From Rhynchopus euleeides (lineage: Eukaryota > Euglenozoa > Diplonemea > Diplonemida > Diplonemidae): a stretch of DNA of 64,000 nucleotides. Shown here piece by piece: positions 34,434 to 45,411 of the stretch; the first letter of the stretch is position 1; every line of letters begins with the position of its first letter. The stretch is taken from NCBI GenBank assembly GCA_963210315.1, contig OY723315.1, forward strand, positions 1,240,001 to 1,304,000. The letters are read 5' to 3'. The notes below the pieces were generated by a model that worked only from the letters and a program-made list of their open reading frames with translations, did not search any database and was not told where the DNA came from. The position numbers and the translations under genes were made by a program.

Positions 34434-36347
34434 CTACTTAACTACGCGGGCCCGCGGCCCGGTAGACTCCCCTTGTTTGAGAGAGGAGCTGCTCTGGTGG
34501 GGTGAGGGAAGTGACACAGGAGGAGGAGGAGGCGCAGGCGCCACACGGTCTGTAGCGCCCGGTGACGCGCTACGTGAGGAAGGAGGATTAAGGTAGGCCC
34601 GGAAGCCTGTAGGCGCGTGCGGTGACCGCGCACGGGCGGAGGAGGAAGAGGCACCAGAACGGGGCCTTTGGGGAAGGGCTGCGTCAACGGACACGCCGTC
34701 GGGAGGGGAGGTAGTAGGAGAAGGTGGGTCCGGATCAGCGGCGCCCACGTCAACGTCAGCGTTAGCGGTGGGGATCACGTGGTCGACCCTAGGCCTTTGG
34801 GCAGGCAGTGCCGGGGTGGAACCGGTATGCGCCTCTAAGGCGGTGCGCTTCAGCTGCGCCACGGCGGGGATGGATGGCCTGACGCCGTCGGGTGAGAGCC
34901 TCCTACGAGGCTGCATCAGGTGGCGGTGGGGTGAGCCCGGGGAGCACACGGTATGGGCCAGCCTCTTCAGGATAACTGGAGGGGTGGCGGGCTCGGGAGT
35001 AGCGGGACACGGGGTCGCTTCAGGGGAGGGCTGAGGCGCAGGCACACGGGGTGGCGTGGTGGAGGGAAGATCCCCCACGGTAGGCGCAGTCGCCTCTGGG
35101 AAGGGCGGGGTTGGCGGCACATGGGGCGGCGGGGTGGGGGCGTCTGCCTCCACAGGCGTCGCAGGGGCGGGAGGGGCGTGGTGGCCCTTCTTGCAGCAAG
35201 CGGTGGGGCGTCTGTCATCCATCTCAGGCAGAGAGGCGCAGACCCCGCAGGGGGGCAGGTCATGGTCGCGGCAGCCGTGGTGGCCACGCTTGCAGCACAT
35301 GTTGGAGGAGCTGCAGGTGCCGCAGCGGAGCAGCCGGTGCGTGCTGCAGAACTGCACGGGCAGTCCGTCATCCTGGCGGTGGTGGGCCCGGCAGCAGTCT
35401 TCCATTCGCAGGGTTCGGTTGTGCCCCGCCGCGTCGCAGTCATGGCACTTGGGCTTGGAGTGGGCCCTGCAGACGTTGCGAGCCAGCACCTCCGAACGGG
35501 GGGCATAGCGCTCAGCGCCGCACGGCGCCGACCTCGGGCTGACCGTGTCGAGGGGGTCACGGGTGGGGGCTACGGGAGTAGGGTCCCACTGTTCGCTTCG
35601 CGTGTCCCGGTCGGGCACCTCGGCATACGACGGGGTAAGGTCCAGGCCCCACGACTTGCTCGAGGCCCAGTGGATCGCGCGGGGAATCTGCTCGATCAGG
35701 ATACGGGTGGTGAGCCCGTGGCAGGCAAAGCGGGGGCGTGGTTCAAGACCGCCCCAGACTTCCTTCACCCCCACCGCGCGGAGGCAGTAGACACGCGAGA
35801 CAAACGCGCCAGGCAGGGGCGCGCGGAGGTTAACTGCTTCACACTGGGAGACAAGGTATTTCAACATCTGCCCCATCATGCGTCCACGCATGTTGAGTGG
35901 GGCGGGCTGGGTTCCTGCCGGGGCGCCAGTAGCGATCGGGCAGACGTCGAGCCCGGAGAAGACCTCGAAGTCGATGGCGAGCTCGCAGAAGGAGACGGAC
36001 CCCTCCCTCGTCCAGGTGAGACGACCGAGCCAGGCCCGCAGGGCACGCATGATGCACTCTCCGTGAGTCCAGCGGGGTGGGTTGTCCGGCAGTGAGGCCA
36101 GGTCGGACTGATGGGGCGCAGCGGGTCGCGCTAGCGCTGCGTCCCACGCGCAAACAGTTGGGGATACCCCGAGGCGCTCACGTTCCAGCACATCTCTGCG
36201 GGCGACTATCGTGCTCATTAGGTGGTGCAGGTCCTTCGCCCGCACCGTACCGGATAGGGGTTTCGGTATGATGCCCCAGTTGGCTAGGCAGGGCGGCCAT
36301 GAGAGGCGCTCCTCACAGAGACCCGCGTACCGCTCCCGGGCACGGAC
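34434..36347 (-). CDS. Retroelement-like Cys-rich ORF, 5' part in the sequence gap
   Basis: Minus-strand open frame that enters the 36348-36547 gap; about 637 residues are visible. The gap-proximal half (with DFEVFSGLDVCPI and WGIIPKPLSG) resembles, from memory only, the region downstream of the polymerase in alveolate non-LTR elements. It is followed by a Cys/His-rich stretch of regularly spaced CxxC and CCxxGHH pairs (CCRAHH, CCKRGHHG, CCKKGHHA), probably zinc-binding nucleic-acid contacts, and then a Pro/Ser-rich tail. No reverse transcriptase motif is visible in this window. It may instead be an unrelated zinc-rich protein. Confidence 0.4.
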   Translation of the reverse strand, partial: VRARERYAGLCEERLSWPPCLANWGIIPKPLSGTVRAKDLHHLMSTIVARRDVLERERLGVSPTVCAWDAALARPAAPHQSDLASLPDNPPRWTHGECIMRALRAWLGRLTWTREGSVSFCELAIDFEVFSGLDVCPIATGAPAGTQPAPLNMRGRMMGQMLKYLVSQCEAVNLRAPLPGAFVSRVYCLRAVGVKEVWGGLEPRPRFACHGLTTRILIEQIPRAIHWASSKSWGLDLTPSYAEVPDRDTRSEQWDPTPVAPTRDPLDTVSPRSAPCGAERYAPRSEVLARNVCRAHSKPKCHDCDAAGHNRTLRMEDCCRAHHRQDDGLPVQFCSTHRLLRCGTCSSSNMCCKRGHHGCRDHDLPPCGVCASLPEMDDRRPTACCKKGHHAPPAPATPVEADAPTPPPHVPPTPPFPEATAPTVGDLPSTTPPRVPAPQPSPEATPCPATPEPATPPVILKRLAHTVCSPGSPHRHLMQPRRRLSPDGVRPSIPAVAQLKRTALEAHTGSTPALPAQRPRVDHVIPTANADVDVGAADPDPPSPTTSPPDGVSVDAALPQRPRSGASSSSARARSPHAPTGFRAYLNPPSSRSASPGATDRVAPAPPPPPVSLPSPHQSSSSLKQGESTGPRARVVK

Positions 36348-36547
36348 NNNNNNNNNNNNNNNNNNNNNNNNNNNNNNNNNNNNNNNNNNNNNNNNNNNNN
36401 NNNNNNNNNNNNNNNNNNNNNNNNNNNNNNNNNNNNNNNNNNNNNNNNNNNNNNNNNNNNNNNNNNNNNNNNNNNNNNNNNNNNNNNNNNNNNNNNNNNN
36501 NNNNNNNNNNNNNNNNNNNNNNNNNNNNNNNNNNNNNNNNNNNNNNN
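36348..36547. other. Assembly gap (200 N)
   Basis: Exactly 200 undetermined bases, the conventional filler for a gap of unknown size. It hides the start of the minus-strand Cys-rich ORF. Confidence 1.
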
Positions 36548-39268
36548 AAGTGCTTGACACCGTGTCGCTGGCATGCTTCCCTGATTCAAGGCCGAAGCTC
36601 CAGCCAAAGCGAATGTCACGTTTCTCTCTCTATATCTCTCTCTTTGGCACCCTGTGTCTCTGATGTCAAACTGTGCCGCTGGCTGTGAAGGCACTCAAAT
36701 CGTTACCAGAGGCTCTCTGTTTCTGTATTTCTGCGCCCCCACCCCCCACCCTACCCCCCTCTCTTTTTTTCTCATTGCCACAGCGAGCATCTCCTGCTGC
36801 TGGGCACACGGGGGGAAGAATACCAGCCCCCCCTCCCCCCCTTTTTTCAAAAGACCCATCTCCTCTTCTCGCCAATTCTCTCCGTTTGAATCTTCCCCCC
36901 CCACCCCCCCTCTCATTTCCCCCTTCCGTCTCCAGGGAATATAAGACAACCGGTCTCTTTTCTTCTCTCTCAATACACAGGTCGGCGTGCTGGGGTGTGT
37001 GTGTGCGCGTCGTTCTCACATCACAAAAAATCCGAAAACAAAGTCCAAAAAAAGAAGAATCGTTCTTCTTCCCCCTTGACCTCCTTCCCACCCCCTCCTG
37101 GTGGTCCACAGACAGGCAAGTTCAAAAGAAGAAGCGCGTTCCGGGCGCATCTCCTCCTCCTCCCTATTTCACTACCCCCCCCCCCTATTTTTACAAACAA
37201 ACAAACAACCGTACGCAAATACGCTACTTTCTACAAATCAACCCCCCCCCCTATTTCTGTGAGAAAATTGAAGCGCCCGGAGGCGTGTGTGTGTTGTGTG
37301 CGTTGCCGGATTGTTTCCCCCCCCCCCCCCGAATGGCGAAGATGCCAAAAACAGGCAATCCCCCCCCCCCCGAAGACCCCCTCTGGAGTTACGTCATTCC
37401 AAACTACGCCAAAACCGTGCGCAGAAAGAGTTTCGACACCAAAAAGAAACGCACCGTTTTCGGCACCGCAGGGAATATCCCCTTTCGTCGGATATCGTGA
37501 TGCGCGGGCGATCTTCTCCCAACAGGCCCCCATAGAATATGGGGGGGGGGGGTGCCGCACCTTCACACGACCTGTATCCAATTGAGTGTGTTGGGAAGCG
37601 GAGGGGGAGAGGTCAGCCTGTGTGTCTTACTTTTCTCGATATCCCCACACACCCCGTCCCCCCCCCCCCCCCACCCCCTTTGCTTTTCCCCTTGCGGTAG
37701 CGCGGGGAGGAACTTCAGGCAGCCAAGCCGCCCCCTCCGGAGGGAGGGGTTGTGTGTCCCGAGGAGGCACAGTCGGAGAACCCCCTCCACCCTCAACGCC
37801 GGTGTGTGCTGTTCTCGAGGAGGAAGGCGCACCCGGTCTGAACCAGCCTGTGGGTCTGTTTCTGTGCCTGGCAGTCCGTGCGCTATGTGTGTGGTGTGTA
37901 GTCGCACCAGAGGATTCTGGAGTTAGTTCAAAAATCCTGCTCCCAAAGTGGAAAAAAATTCGACCCCCTCCCTACCTGTGTATTGGTTGGGGGGGGGGGG
38001 TCAGGCGCACAGACATTTTGTTGCCCATCACACAAGCATGTATCTTCTGAAATCGAACGAAAAAACCGGTGCAATGTCAGGTGCGCTGTGGTGTGCTTTA
38101 TTTTTTTGCCATGAACCCAGCAGCAAAGCTTGCTTTGTAGCCTTATTTTTTCAAAATCGAAGGCCAGGCATTGGGCATGGCAAGGCACTGGGGGGTGGGG
38201 GGGTTTTATCTGCTGCGATGCAGTGTATTTGCGACAAATCACAAAGGCATCGTTGGCAGTGTTGGAGTAGCGGGTCGGCATCGAACAGAAGCCTAGACGA
38301 TAGACCGGGGCATGAGAACCTGACACACTCCCAAGGCATTCTGGAGAGGCTGCGCGGCAATGGCACGCAGCGGCGGGCGGGAATCCACTGCCACCATACC
38401 CCCCTGCCCATACCCTTCTGTTTCTTTCTGTTGTGGTGCCCAGGCAAGGTTTCCCTCGGGCGAGTCATGCCATGTACGCAGGCTATTTGAAGACGCTTGC
38501 AAGGTGCATGTCAACTGCCTGATCGTCGTTACGTCAGGCAGTTGGTCGTCGACACCAAAAACAAAGGCAAATCAGCGGAACGAGACAATGCTAAAAGTTA
38601 TTTCGATGGGTTCTAAATGAGATGCGTCTCTTGAGGACCATTGGAGTACAACGCCTTCTGGCGACACTGTGTACGTCACTGCCCTGGTTGTGTACGTCAG
38701 GGCTGTCGTGGATGCCAAAAAAAAATGTCAAGCGAATTCTGTGAACCACCTCACCACCACCACTACCTCCATTCTCTTCGGAACTAAGCTTCAATACCAC
38801 GCGTCGGGAAAAGAAGACAAAACCAACCCCGACGCCTGCTCTCAGTCACTGGCGAGGATTCAAACCGAGCTGGCCGCAACACGCCCCTGCCCCCCACTCC
38901 CCCACACAAGAACCCCCACTTTTGCGTTTCTGCATTGCAACGTGTCGGGGGGGGGGGGGGGGTGGTTTTTTTTCCCGCACATGCCTTGAGTGGTAACGCA
39001 TGCCTCACCCACTCACACACCCATGCACAACAGATTACCCACCCCCCCTCCACTTCTGCCACACCCCCACCCCATCCACCCACCCACCCCCCCCCCCCCC
39101 ACCCCCCTTTTTGCAGAGGGAGGGTACCACGGGGGGGGGGGGGAAAGCCAAACAAACACACCCTTCCCCCCTCCTCCTCCTCCTCACAACACCAGAGCTC
39201 CGCTCTCTCGGTGCGACCACCCTACCACCCACCTCTCTCTCTGTCCCTCCCTCACAACATCCCACTCA
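36548..39268. other. Long intergenic region upstream of the aspartic protease
   Basis: No gene could be supported in 2.7 kb. It has repeated C runs (37318-37331, 37657-37673, 39085-39101), G runs (37542-37552, 37989-38000, 38948-38962, 39130-39143) and a near-copy of the GAAAACG/CGTTTTC dyad at 37446-37461. The open frames are Pro-rich and lack domains. The last 300 bp are C-rich and probably hold the promoter and 5' UTR. Confidence 0.5.
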
Positions 39269-41206
39269 ATGGCGCTGGAGGAGGATGGCCGGCTTAATGT
39301 GAGGGTCGGAGGGGGTGGGCAGCATGCGGGGTATGGGACGATGGGGGGTGACGACCCCAGCCCGAGGCCACGGCAAGCTTCGTGCGGAGGGGAGGCGGGT
39401 ATCGCCTTCAGCGCCGAGGCGGTGCGGGAGACGCCGCTGATCCGCGGGTGGAACGGCCTGGCTTTCGTCTCCGTCTGCGTCCTCATCGCGGTGCTGACGC
39501 ACACAGGGGGCAGCATCGAGGGGTTCATATCAAACGCCATCGGCGGGGGGGACGCCGCCGCCGCCACCAGCAACACATCTTCTGATGGGGCCCCGGCGCT
39601 CCCGACACCTCCACAGGCACCTACAGGCGTGGAACAGCCGCAGCCACAGCCACAGCAGCAGCAGCAGCAGCCGCCACAGCCTCCGCTGGCCCTGGCCCCG
39701 ACGCTGCCAGGGGGTGGTGTTGTTGGGGAGCCCCCTGCGCCGGCAGGTGGTGGTGGTGGTGGCGGCGGTGCGGCAGCGGGTGGTGTGGAGGCGGGGTCGG
39801 TGCGCATCAGGGATGCGAAGCACCGGACGCTGCCCCACCAGCAGGTTGTCTCGATGCGTCTGGTGCCTGTGGGGACGCACCGCCAGCGGAACGCGCGGCT
39901 GATACGGAAGATCAAGGCGAATGAGTACTTCCCGTACCACAACGTGCTGCCGCATGTGAGGGGGAACACCACGGTGATGCTGCGCAACTCGAAGGAGCTG
40001 ATGCGCGCCTGGACCTGGGAGGACTGGGTGGAGCGGATTCTCTTTGGGGCACCCATGGATGACGGGAGGCGGCTGACGGGGCGTGGGCTGCACAACTCGG
40101 GGAACACCGAGTTCCTCGCGGTTGTCGACCTGGGGACACCCCCGAGGAGGCACGAGCTGATCGTCGACACCGGGTCCTCCAACACGTGGGTTGCCGGCAG
40201 CATGTGCAAGATGCGCGGCTGCAGCAACATGCATCTCTTCAGCCCCTCTGCCAGCGAGTCGTGGGAGCCGATCCCCGAAGGCGGGTCGCGTGGCGACGGC
40301 ACCTTCCAGCTGACCTACGGGACTGGGTCCTGTGCGGGCTTCCTCGGGAGGGACATCCTCGACTTCGGCGCGACGAACACCACACACCCTATCGGTGTCG
40401 CCACCACCGTGGCGCCGTTCTTCGAGAACGTCCCGTTTGCGGATGGCATCCTGGGTCTGGGGATGCAGTCGCTTTCCGATGGCGACCTGCCGACGGTGCT
40501 GGATTCGCTGTTTGCGGGCAACCGGATCTCGCGCAGGGTGATGGCGATGTACCTCGCGTCGGAAGGCGAGCAGGCAGCGTCGCAGATGACCTTCGGCGGG
40601 CCCAACATCGAGATGTACCGTGCCCCCCTGCAGTACGTCCCCCTGGTGCCCCTGCGCGGGAGGTACCTCTACTTCATCATCCAGTTCGATGGGTTCTGGG
40701 TTGGCGGGAAACGGGTGCGGACACGGTGCACCACCGACTGCCGTGCGGTGATCGACAGCGGGACGTCTCTGCTGCTGGGGCCGCCAGTTGACATCACACG
40801 GATCAACAGCCGCCTGGGCGTGCAGGGGTGCAGGCCGCCGAAGGACCTGCAGATTGGGATCGGTGGTGTGAGGTACACCCTGCCGTCGTCGCTGCTGCTG
40901 CTGTCAGACGGCGCGGAGTGTGTGCCGTCGGTGCTGTCCGACACGATGATGCCCGACCTTTTCATCTTCGGAGACACATTCTTCCGTGCAATCTACACGG
41001 TATGTTCGGGACACAGTGTGGTTTTGTGTGGCGACCACCTTTTCAAAAATGAATCACGTGTGGCTTATCGGGCAGCACCTTCATCCTTGATTGAAATTTG
41101 GCACACACATACACAGGTGTTCGATATCGACTCGCTGAAGCTCGGCGTGGCTGCGCACTCCAACATGCCGGTGCCCGAAGGGCTCACGCAGCCCCCCGCA
41201 CATTGA
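39269..41206 (+). CDS. Membrane-anchored pepsin-like aspartic protease (A1 family)
   Basis: Two exons, 39269-40999 and 41117-41206, with a 117-bp GTATGT...ACACAG intron that is itself open in frame; splicing restores the conserved FFRAIYTVFDIDSLKLG end. The spliced protein has 606 aa. Residues 59-77 (RGWNGLAFVSVCVLIAVLT) are one membrane span near the N-terminus, so a type II membrane protein is expected. A Pro/Gln/Gly-rich linker follows (about 90-175), then a basic pro-segment-like part (about 190-270) and the protease: first Asp299 in VDTGSSNTW, flap Tyr349 in LTYGTGS, ADGILGLG, second Asp495 in VIDSGTSLLLG, and FIFGDTFFR. Both catalytic Asp residues and the flap Tyr are intact. Similar anchored proteases occur in alveolate secretory organelles, which is context only. 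The start was chosen at 39269 because upstream sequence is low complexity. Confidence 0.88.
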   Translation: MALEEDGRLNVRVGGGGQHAGYGTMGGDDPSPRPRQASCGGEAGIAFSAEAVRETPLIRGWNGLAFVSVCVLIAVLTHTGGSIEGFISNAIGGGDAAAATSNTSSDGAPALPTPPQAPTGVEQPQPQPQQQQQQPPQPPLALAPTLPGGGVVGEPPAPAGGGGGGGGAAAGGVEAGSVRIRDAKHRTLPHQQVVSMRLVPVGTHRQRNARLIRKIKANEYFPYHNVLPHVRGNTTVMLRNSKELMRAWTWEDWVERILFGAPMDDGRRLTGRGLHNSGNTEFLAVVDLGTPPRRHELIVDTGSSNTWVAGSMCKMRGCSNMHLFSPSASESWEPIPEGGSRGDGTFQLTYGTGSCAGFLGRDILDFGATNTTHPIGVATTVAPFFENVPFADGILGLGMQSLSDGDLPTVLDSLFAGNRISRRVMAMYLASEGEQAASQMTFGGPNIEMYRAPLQYVPLVPLRGRYLYFIIQFDGFWVGGKRVRTRCTTDCRAVIDSGTSLLLGPPVDITRINSRLGVQGCRPPKDLQIGIGGVRYTLPSSLLLLSDGAECVPSVLSDTMMPDLFIFGDTFFRAIYTVCSGHSVVLCGDHLFKNESRVAYRAAPSSLIEIWHTHTQVFDIDSLKLGVAAHSNMPVPEGLTQPPAH

Positions 41207-43619
41207 TCTGCCTCCTCCTCCCCTAGCCTTCCGGATTTTCGGGATGGTCGCAACACATGCGCCAACGCACAGCAGCGCCTGCAGGGGTTCACACCCCACA
41301 CACCCCACGCCCAACGCCACCAGCCAGCTGGGGAGGGCCCAGTGTTGACTGACTGCCCTTTGCCCTGTTTTCACTTACACATGTGTGGTGCGGTGGCGTT
41401 GGTGTCCCCGGAAAACCCGAATCCAGCACTTCCAGCACTCTGCGTCAGGGGCACACACCGCCTTTCCGTGATTCCGGTGAGGAGTTGGGTCGTGTGACCT
41501 GTGTGCTGCAGTGGGTGTATACTGATTTGTTGTGTCTCTGCTGCGCTCTGTGCGTGCCACACCACGACACATCATGGCCTGTGTCCCTGGTCTCCTCCCA
41601 CCCCCGTTTTCCCAGACACACGGATCTGGAGAAGCGGGCCCACCTCCACTCCAGCTGCTACGCTAGCCTCCTAAATGTAACCAAACCAAATATCCTTCTA
41701 TTCTTCCTCGCTATGCACAGGGCCTGTCTTAGCCTGTCCCTCCTGGAAACGAAGCACGCGTGTGAGCCACATGTAGTGCGCAAATTGGGGGGAAGGCGGG
41801 GCAGGGCCCTGAAAAAGCTATGTCCGGGCACACCCTTCTGGAGGGACGGAATGACTGCGCCGGTTCGGTCAAACTGCTGTGCTGAACTCTATGATCCATC
41901 CTCATGAAAATTGGGTTTCTTGTCTGAAGGGATGGGTGTGTGGGGGCGGGGGGGGAGGGAAGGGTGGAGGTGGCTGCTTGGCTCAGTGTGTGTCACCACT
42001 GTGGGGCAATACCCTCTGATAATGTTCGATAAACTGCGGCAAAAAAAATAGCCTCTGTTGTCAGGCCATGTGGCGGGGCATTCGTGGAGGCGATCACTGG
42101 GCCATCATGAATTTCTTGCGGTGTGGCTTGCAGAGCTGATCGCATTCAGGCTCAACAAAAAGTAGCCCGTATCTGTTTCTCAACCCAGTTGCTGGACAGG
42201 GTGTCTACACATAAAGTGAAAAAAGGTGCGATGATTCTTGAGGACTCTGCTAAACTGCGACAACCTATCGGAGAACCCATGTCAGGGTTGTGAACGAACT
42301 AATCAATGCATCTCTGGATGCACCTCACCACATGGCATAGTAGATCTGTGAACGCCTTGCTCCTATCCTGCCTGTGAGAGACGGGGTGTCGTTGTGTATG
42401 TCACCGAGCGGGGGAAGACAGGGAAAGGCTGAGAGACTGCTGCAGTATCCCGCCACTCTCGTGCACTTCCACATGTCAAGCCTGTGTGCAGATTGTCTGG
42501 CCACAACAAAGGACTCCTGTCGACTCCTGTGTCGAACTAGATGGCGGGGACAGCGCTTCGGGCAAGCCCAGCAAGACGTGGTAGTAGGAAGAAATGTTCA
42601 GAGCTTGTTCCCCCCCGACTTGGGTATTGCCATTTGCGGAAGAGAAGTAGGCCTCAAGCTTGCCCCACTCACTCGATCACGCTCCTCCCCCCACCCCCGA
42701 TTACACCCCTTCGTTTGTCCTTTCCTTCTTAAGTATTCTGTACACTCCGTCCGACCATGCGCTTCGTTGACTATTGAGCCTGACGTGTCCCCCCCTCCCC
42801 CCTGGAGCTGCCATCATCAGCAACCCACCACACGCGGGCCCCGCCTCCACATTGCTTGTAGCATTTGGCCCGCACTTCTTTGATAGCTTTGCAGAGCCTG
42901 CCGCTGTGTTCTGACACACATGTCGGCCCACCTCACACACAGGGCCTGCCCTCCACACACCCCACCATCAGACGGGTTGGCAGTGGGTGTCCCGGACGCC
43001 CGAGGCGCCTGCGGCGTTGGAGGGCGTGGTGGTATCGGCACGATGGTTCAGGTCACCCTCGTCGATTCGCCGACCCTGGTTCCGATCTCGATTGCATCGT
43101 CGCCTCCTGAACGAGAACTGCTCCCGCGGGGGATGTCTGCCAGTGTGAACTCGCTGATGTCGGTATGCATCGGCGTACTTCTACTTCTCACACATAGCAG
43201 TTGCTATGTGAGCTCTGCGCCAATAAGCAGGGGAGTGATAGGAAGAAATGTCTGATCTGTCAATTTAAGAGGCAGCTGGGGTTTTTACAATGTGGAAGCG
43301 CCATCACACACGTCTGCTTTAACTGCCCACCCACCTCCCATGCAAACAACAGGCACGGAGTTATGTTAAGTCTGCAGAGTCCCTTGCGACCCTCGTGTCA
43401 GGGCAGTCGTCAGTCAGGTCCCGCATCGAGGCTGAGCGGCGTATCTACGGCCTCCGAAAGAGACAAGTATGACGCTGGGCATGCGGTAGGGGTCTTGCTG
43501 CCCCTCCTCCCCACCCTGAGACGTGAAACCTGCGGAACCAGCAACCCACTAAACAAGGCCCGTGCCCCCCCCCCCCTTGCAGCTGTCGCATGTAATTTTG
43601 ATCGGTTCCACCCTCTCTT
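41207..43619. other. Intergenic, no firm gene
   Basis: 2.4 kb without a convincing gene. Weak coding hints are a stretch ending at a GTATGC donor-like site near 43163, and a Cys-rich open frame beginning about 43204 (CELCANKQGSDRKKCLICQF, then HVCFNC) that might be a zinc-ribbon relic of a transposase. G runs lie near 41947-41960. Confidence 0.4.
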
Positions 43620-43931
43620 TCACTCCGCCCCGCCTTGCCTCATCTTTAGTGCCACCACCCCCCACCCCCCCACCCACCCATCCACCCCAACACCACTGTC
43701 ACAGTCCAGCAGACCGAGTGCGGTTGCGGCGTTCCGATCGACGTCAGAGCGGAACTGCCTGAGGAGGGTGGAGAAGGAGGGGGGCGGGAAGGCGCCTCTG
43801 CGAAGCAGCGATGTGTGCGGGTCACGGACAGGGCTGCGCGCGGGGGGCAGGAAGCAGGACAGGGCGGAGGCGTACTGCCGGATAGAGCGGTCGCAGCCTG
43901 AGACGGTGGCACGGACGCAGTCCTTCTGCAG
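43620..43931 (-). pseudogene. Possible orphan exon or gene relic
   Basis: On the minus strand a frame of 103 codons runs from just after an AG (acceptor-like ...GTGTAG) at 43932 to a stop at 43620-43622. It has strongly G/C-biased third positions like the host genes here and a natural protein look (DCVRATVSGCDRSIRQYASA; STLLRQFRSDVDRNAATALG). It has no ATG and no partner exon could be placed, so it is either an exon of an unfound gene or a fragment. No family was recognised. Confidence 0.3.
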
Positions 43932-45411
43932 CTACACCAACAGGATGGATCGGATAGGGCAGAACGGCACCTGCAGCACCAAGGGCACCTTCGGCAGTGC
44001 GGCACGCCCCTGCCTGTCACCGAGGGACGGGGAGAGGCCACGGTGTGCCGCACGGCGCTCCACCACCCCGTCGCCGAAGCGCACCTCGCGCGCCCCGGCA
44101 CCTCGTAGCGATTGGAGGGCATTTGCACCGTCAATGCGATCGCTGACCCCGCGGCCCTGTCTAACCTCAGACCGGAGCAGCGCGGCAACCCCAGTGCAAT
44201 ATGCGGGGATTGACCTCGGTTTCGAGCCGATGCCTGCCTTTTGAGGTGGGATCATTCGTCATCTGCACCATGGACGAGTCGACCCAACGATTTGTCGGGC
44301 TGACGGGTGTTATTACCACGGGTGATCCGCCTGTGCGTATTTTCACCCGTCGTTCTGACAGGTCGACCCAATGCATGTGCCCGGCTCGTCTGTGGTGTGG
44401 GGTGGGTGGGAGGAACCAGGGTCCACACATACGCCGCATTTGTCCTGTGGTGTGGGGTGTTCCCTTGGGGCTTCTTCTGAATGCACCCCCCCCTGCCTCT
44501 GCCTTTTATTCCTGGAGGGAAAAGGGGGAGAAGGGGGCCAGCTCTGATATTGACCCCTTCTTCCTCTTTCCTCTTCTTCTTCTTTCTTCTTCACTACCGC
44601 ACCCCCTCCCCTTCTCGTTACCCGGGCCCTTTACAGTGTTGCCCCCCAACCCATGCCGCTCCAGCGAGGATAAGAAAATACCCCCCCCCCCCGCCCAGCC
44701 TCATCCGGAGAGCGAAACGGCGCGGAACGTGCACTACACCCCCTCCCCTCCTCGCGCATCTCATTTCTTCGATTGACGGGTTGCTTCCTTCTGCCTGCAC
44801 TGTGTGGCATGCACCCTCTCGGAAGGGGTGTGTGTCTGTTTTGTACACTGTTTCGTAACGCGCTATTTACAAGATAAATATTGTATTGGGGTTCGGAGAA
44901 CCCGTGGGGGATACGACGCCTGCTGGCAACTTGGGGTGTGATGCCGCGTCGTGTGCGGGTTGGGTTGGGTTGGGTGGGGGGTAATCAAACCGTTCAAATC
45001 GTCCATAAGTACGGCTGTCCACGACACACGCTGCTCCGTTCGTTTAAAATTTTCAGAAGAACACTCACATCTGGAGTTTCTACCCCCATGAGAGAAAGCA
45101 AAGTCAGAACGCCCGGTCCCCCCCCCCCCCCCCCTCCATTTACCCGAGAACACCGGCGGGCGTTTTGTCTTGTTTGCTTCTTTATTTTTCACGTTCTGAA
45201 CTTGGCTCAAAAAGGATACCACACGCCCCCCTCCCCCCTCACTGAAAAGAAACGAACGGATTCGGGTGACAGGACCGGACTGAAAGGAACGAACAGCAGC
45301 AACCCCACCCCTCACCCCGCCACCTCTCCTGCCACACGCCAGTAGCACCCCCTCCCCCCTTGAACTCCTCATCCCACCACCCCCACCACCCCAGGGCGGG
45401 ACGCGCCGCAA
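43932..45411. other. Upstream region of the PPEF-like gene
   Basis: No gene is supported. A short plus-strand stretch near 44235-44350 (VGSFVICTMDESTQRFVGLT) looks protein-like but is isolated. The sequence becomes pyrimidine-rich from 44560, with C runs at 44682-44692 and 45119-45134 leading to the start at 45412. Confidence 0.45.

Noticed and set aside
43201-43370. Zinc-ribbon-like Cys pattern (CELCANKQ...CLICQF...CFNC)
   Set aside because: Suggestive of a transposase C-terminal ribbon, but isolated, with no adjoining catalytic domain and normal-looking non-coding sequence around it.
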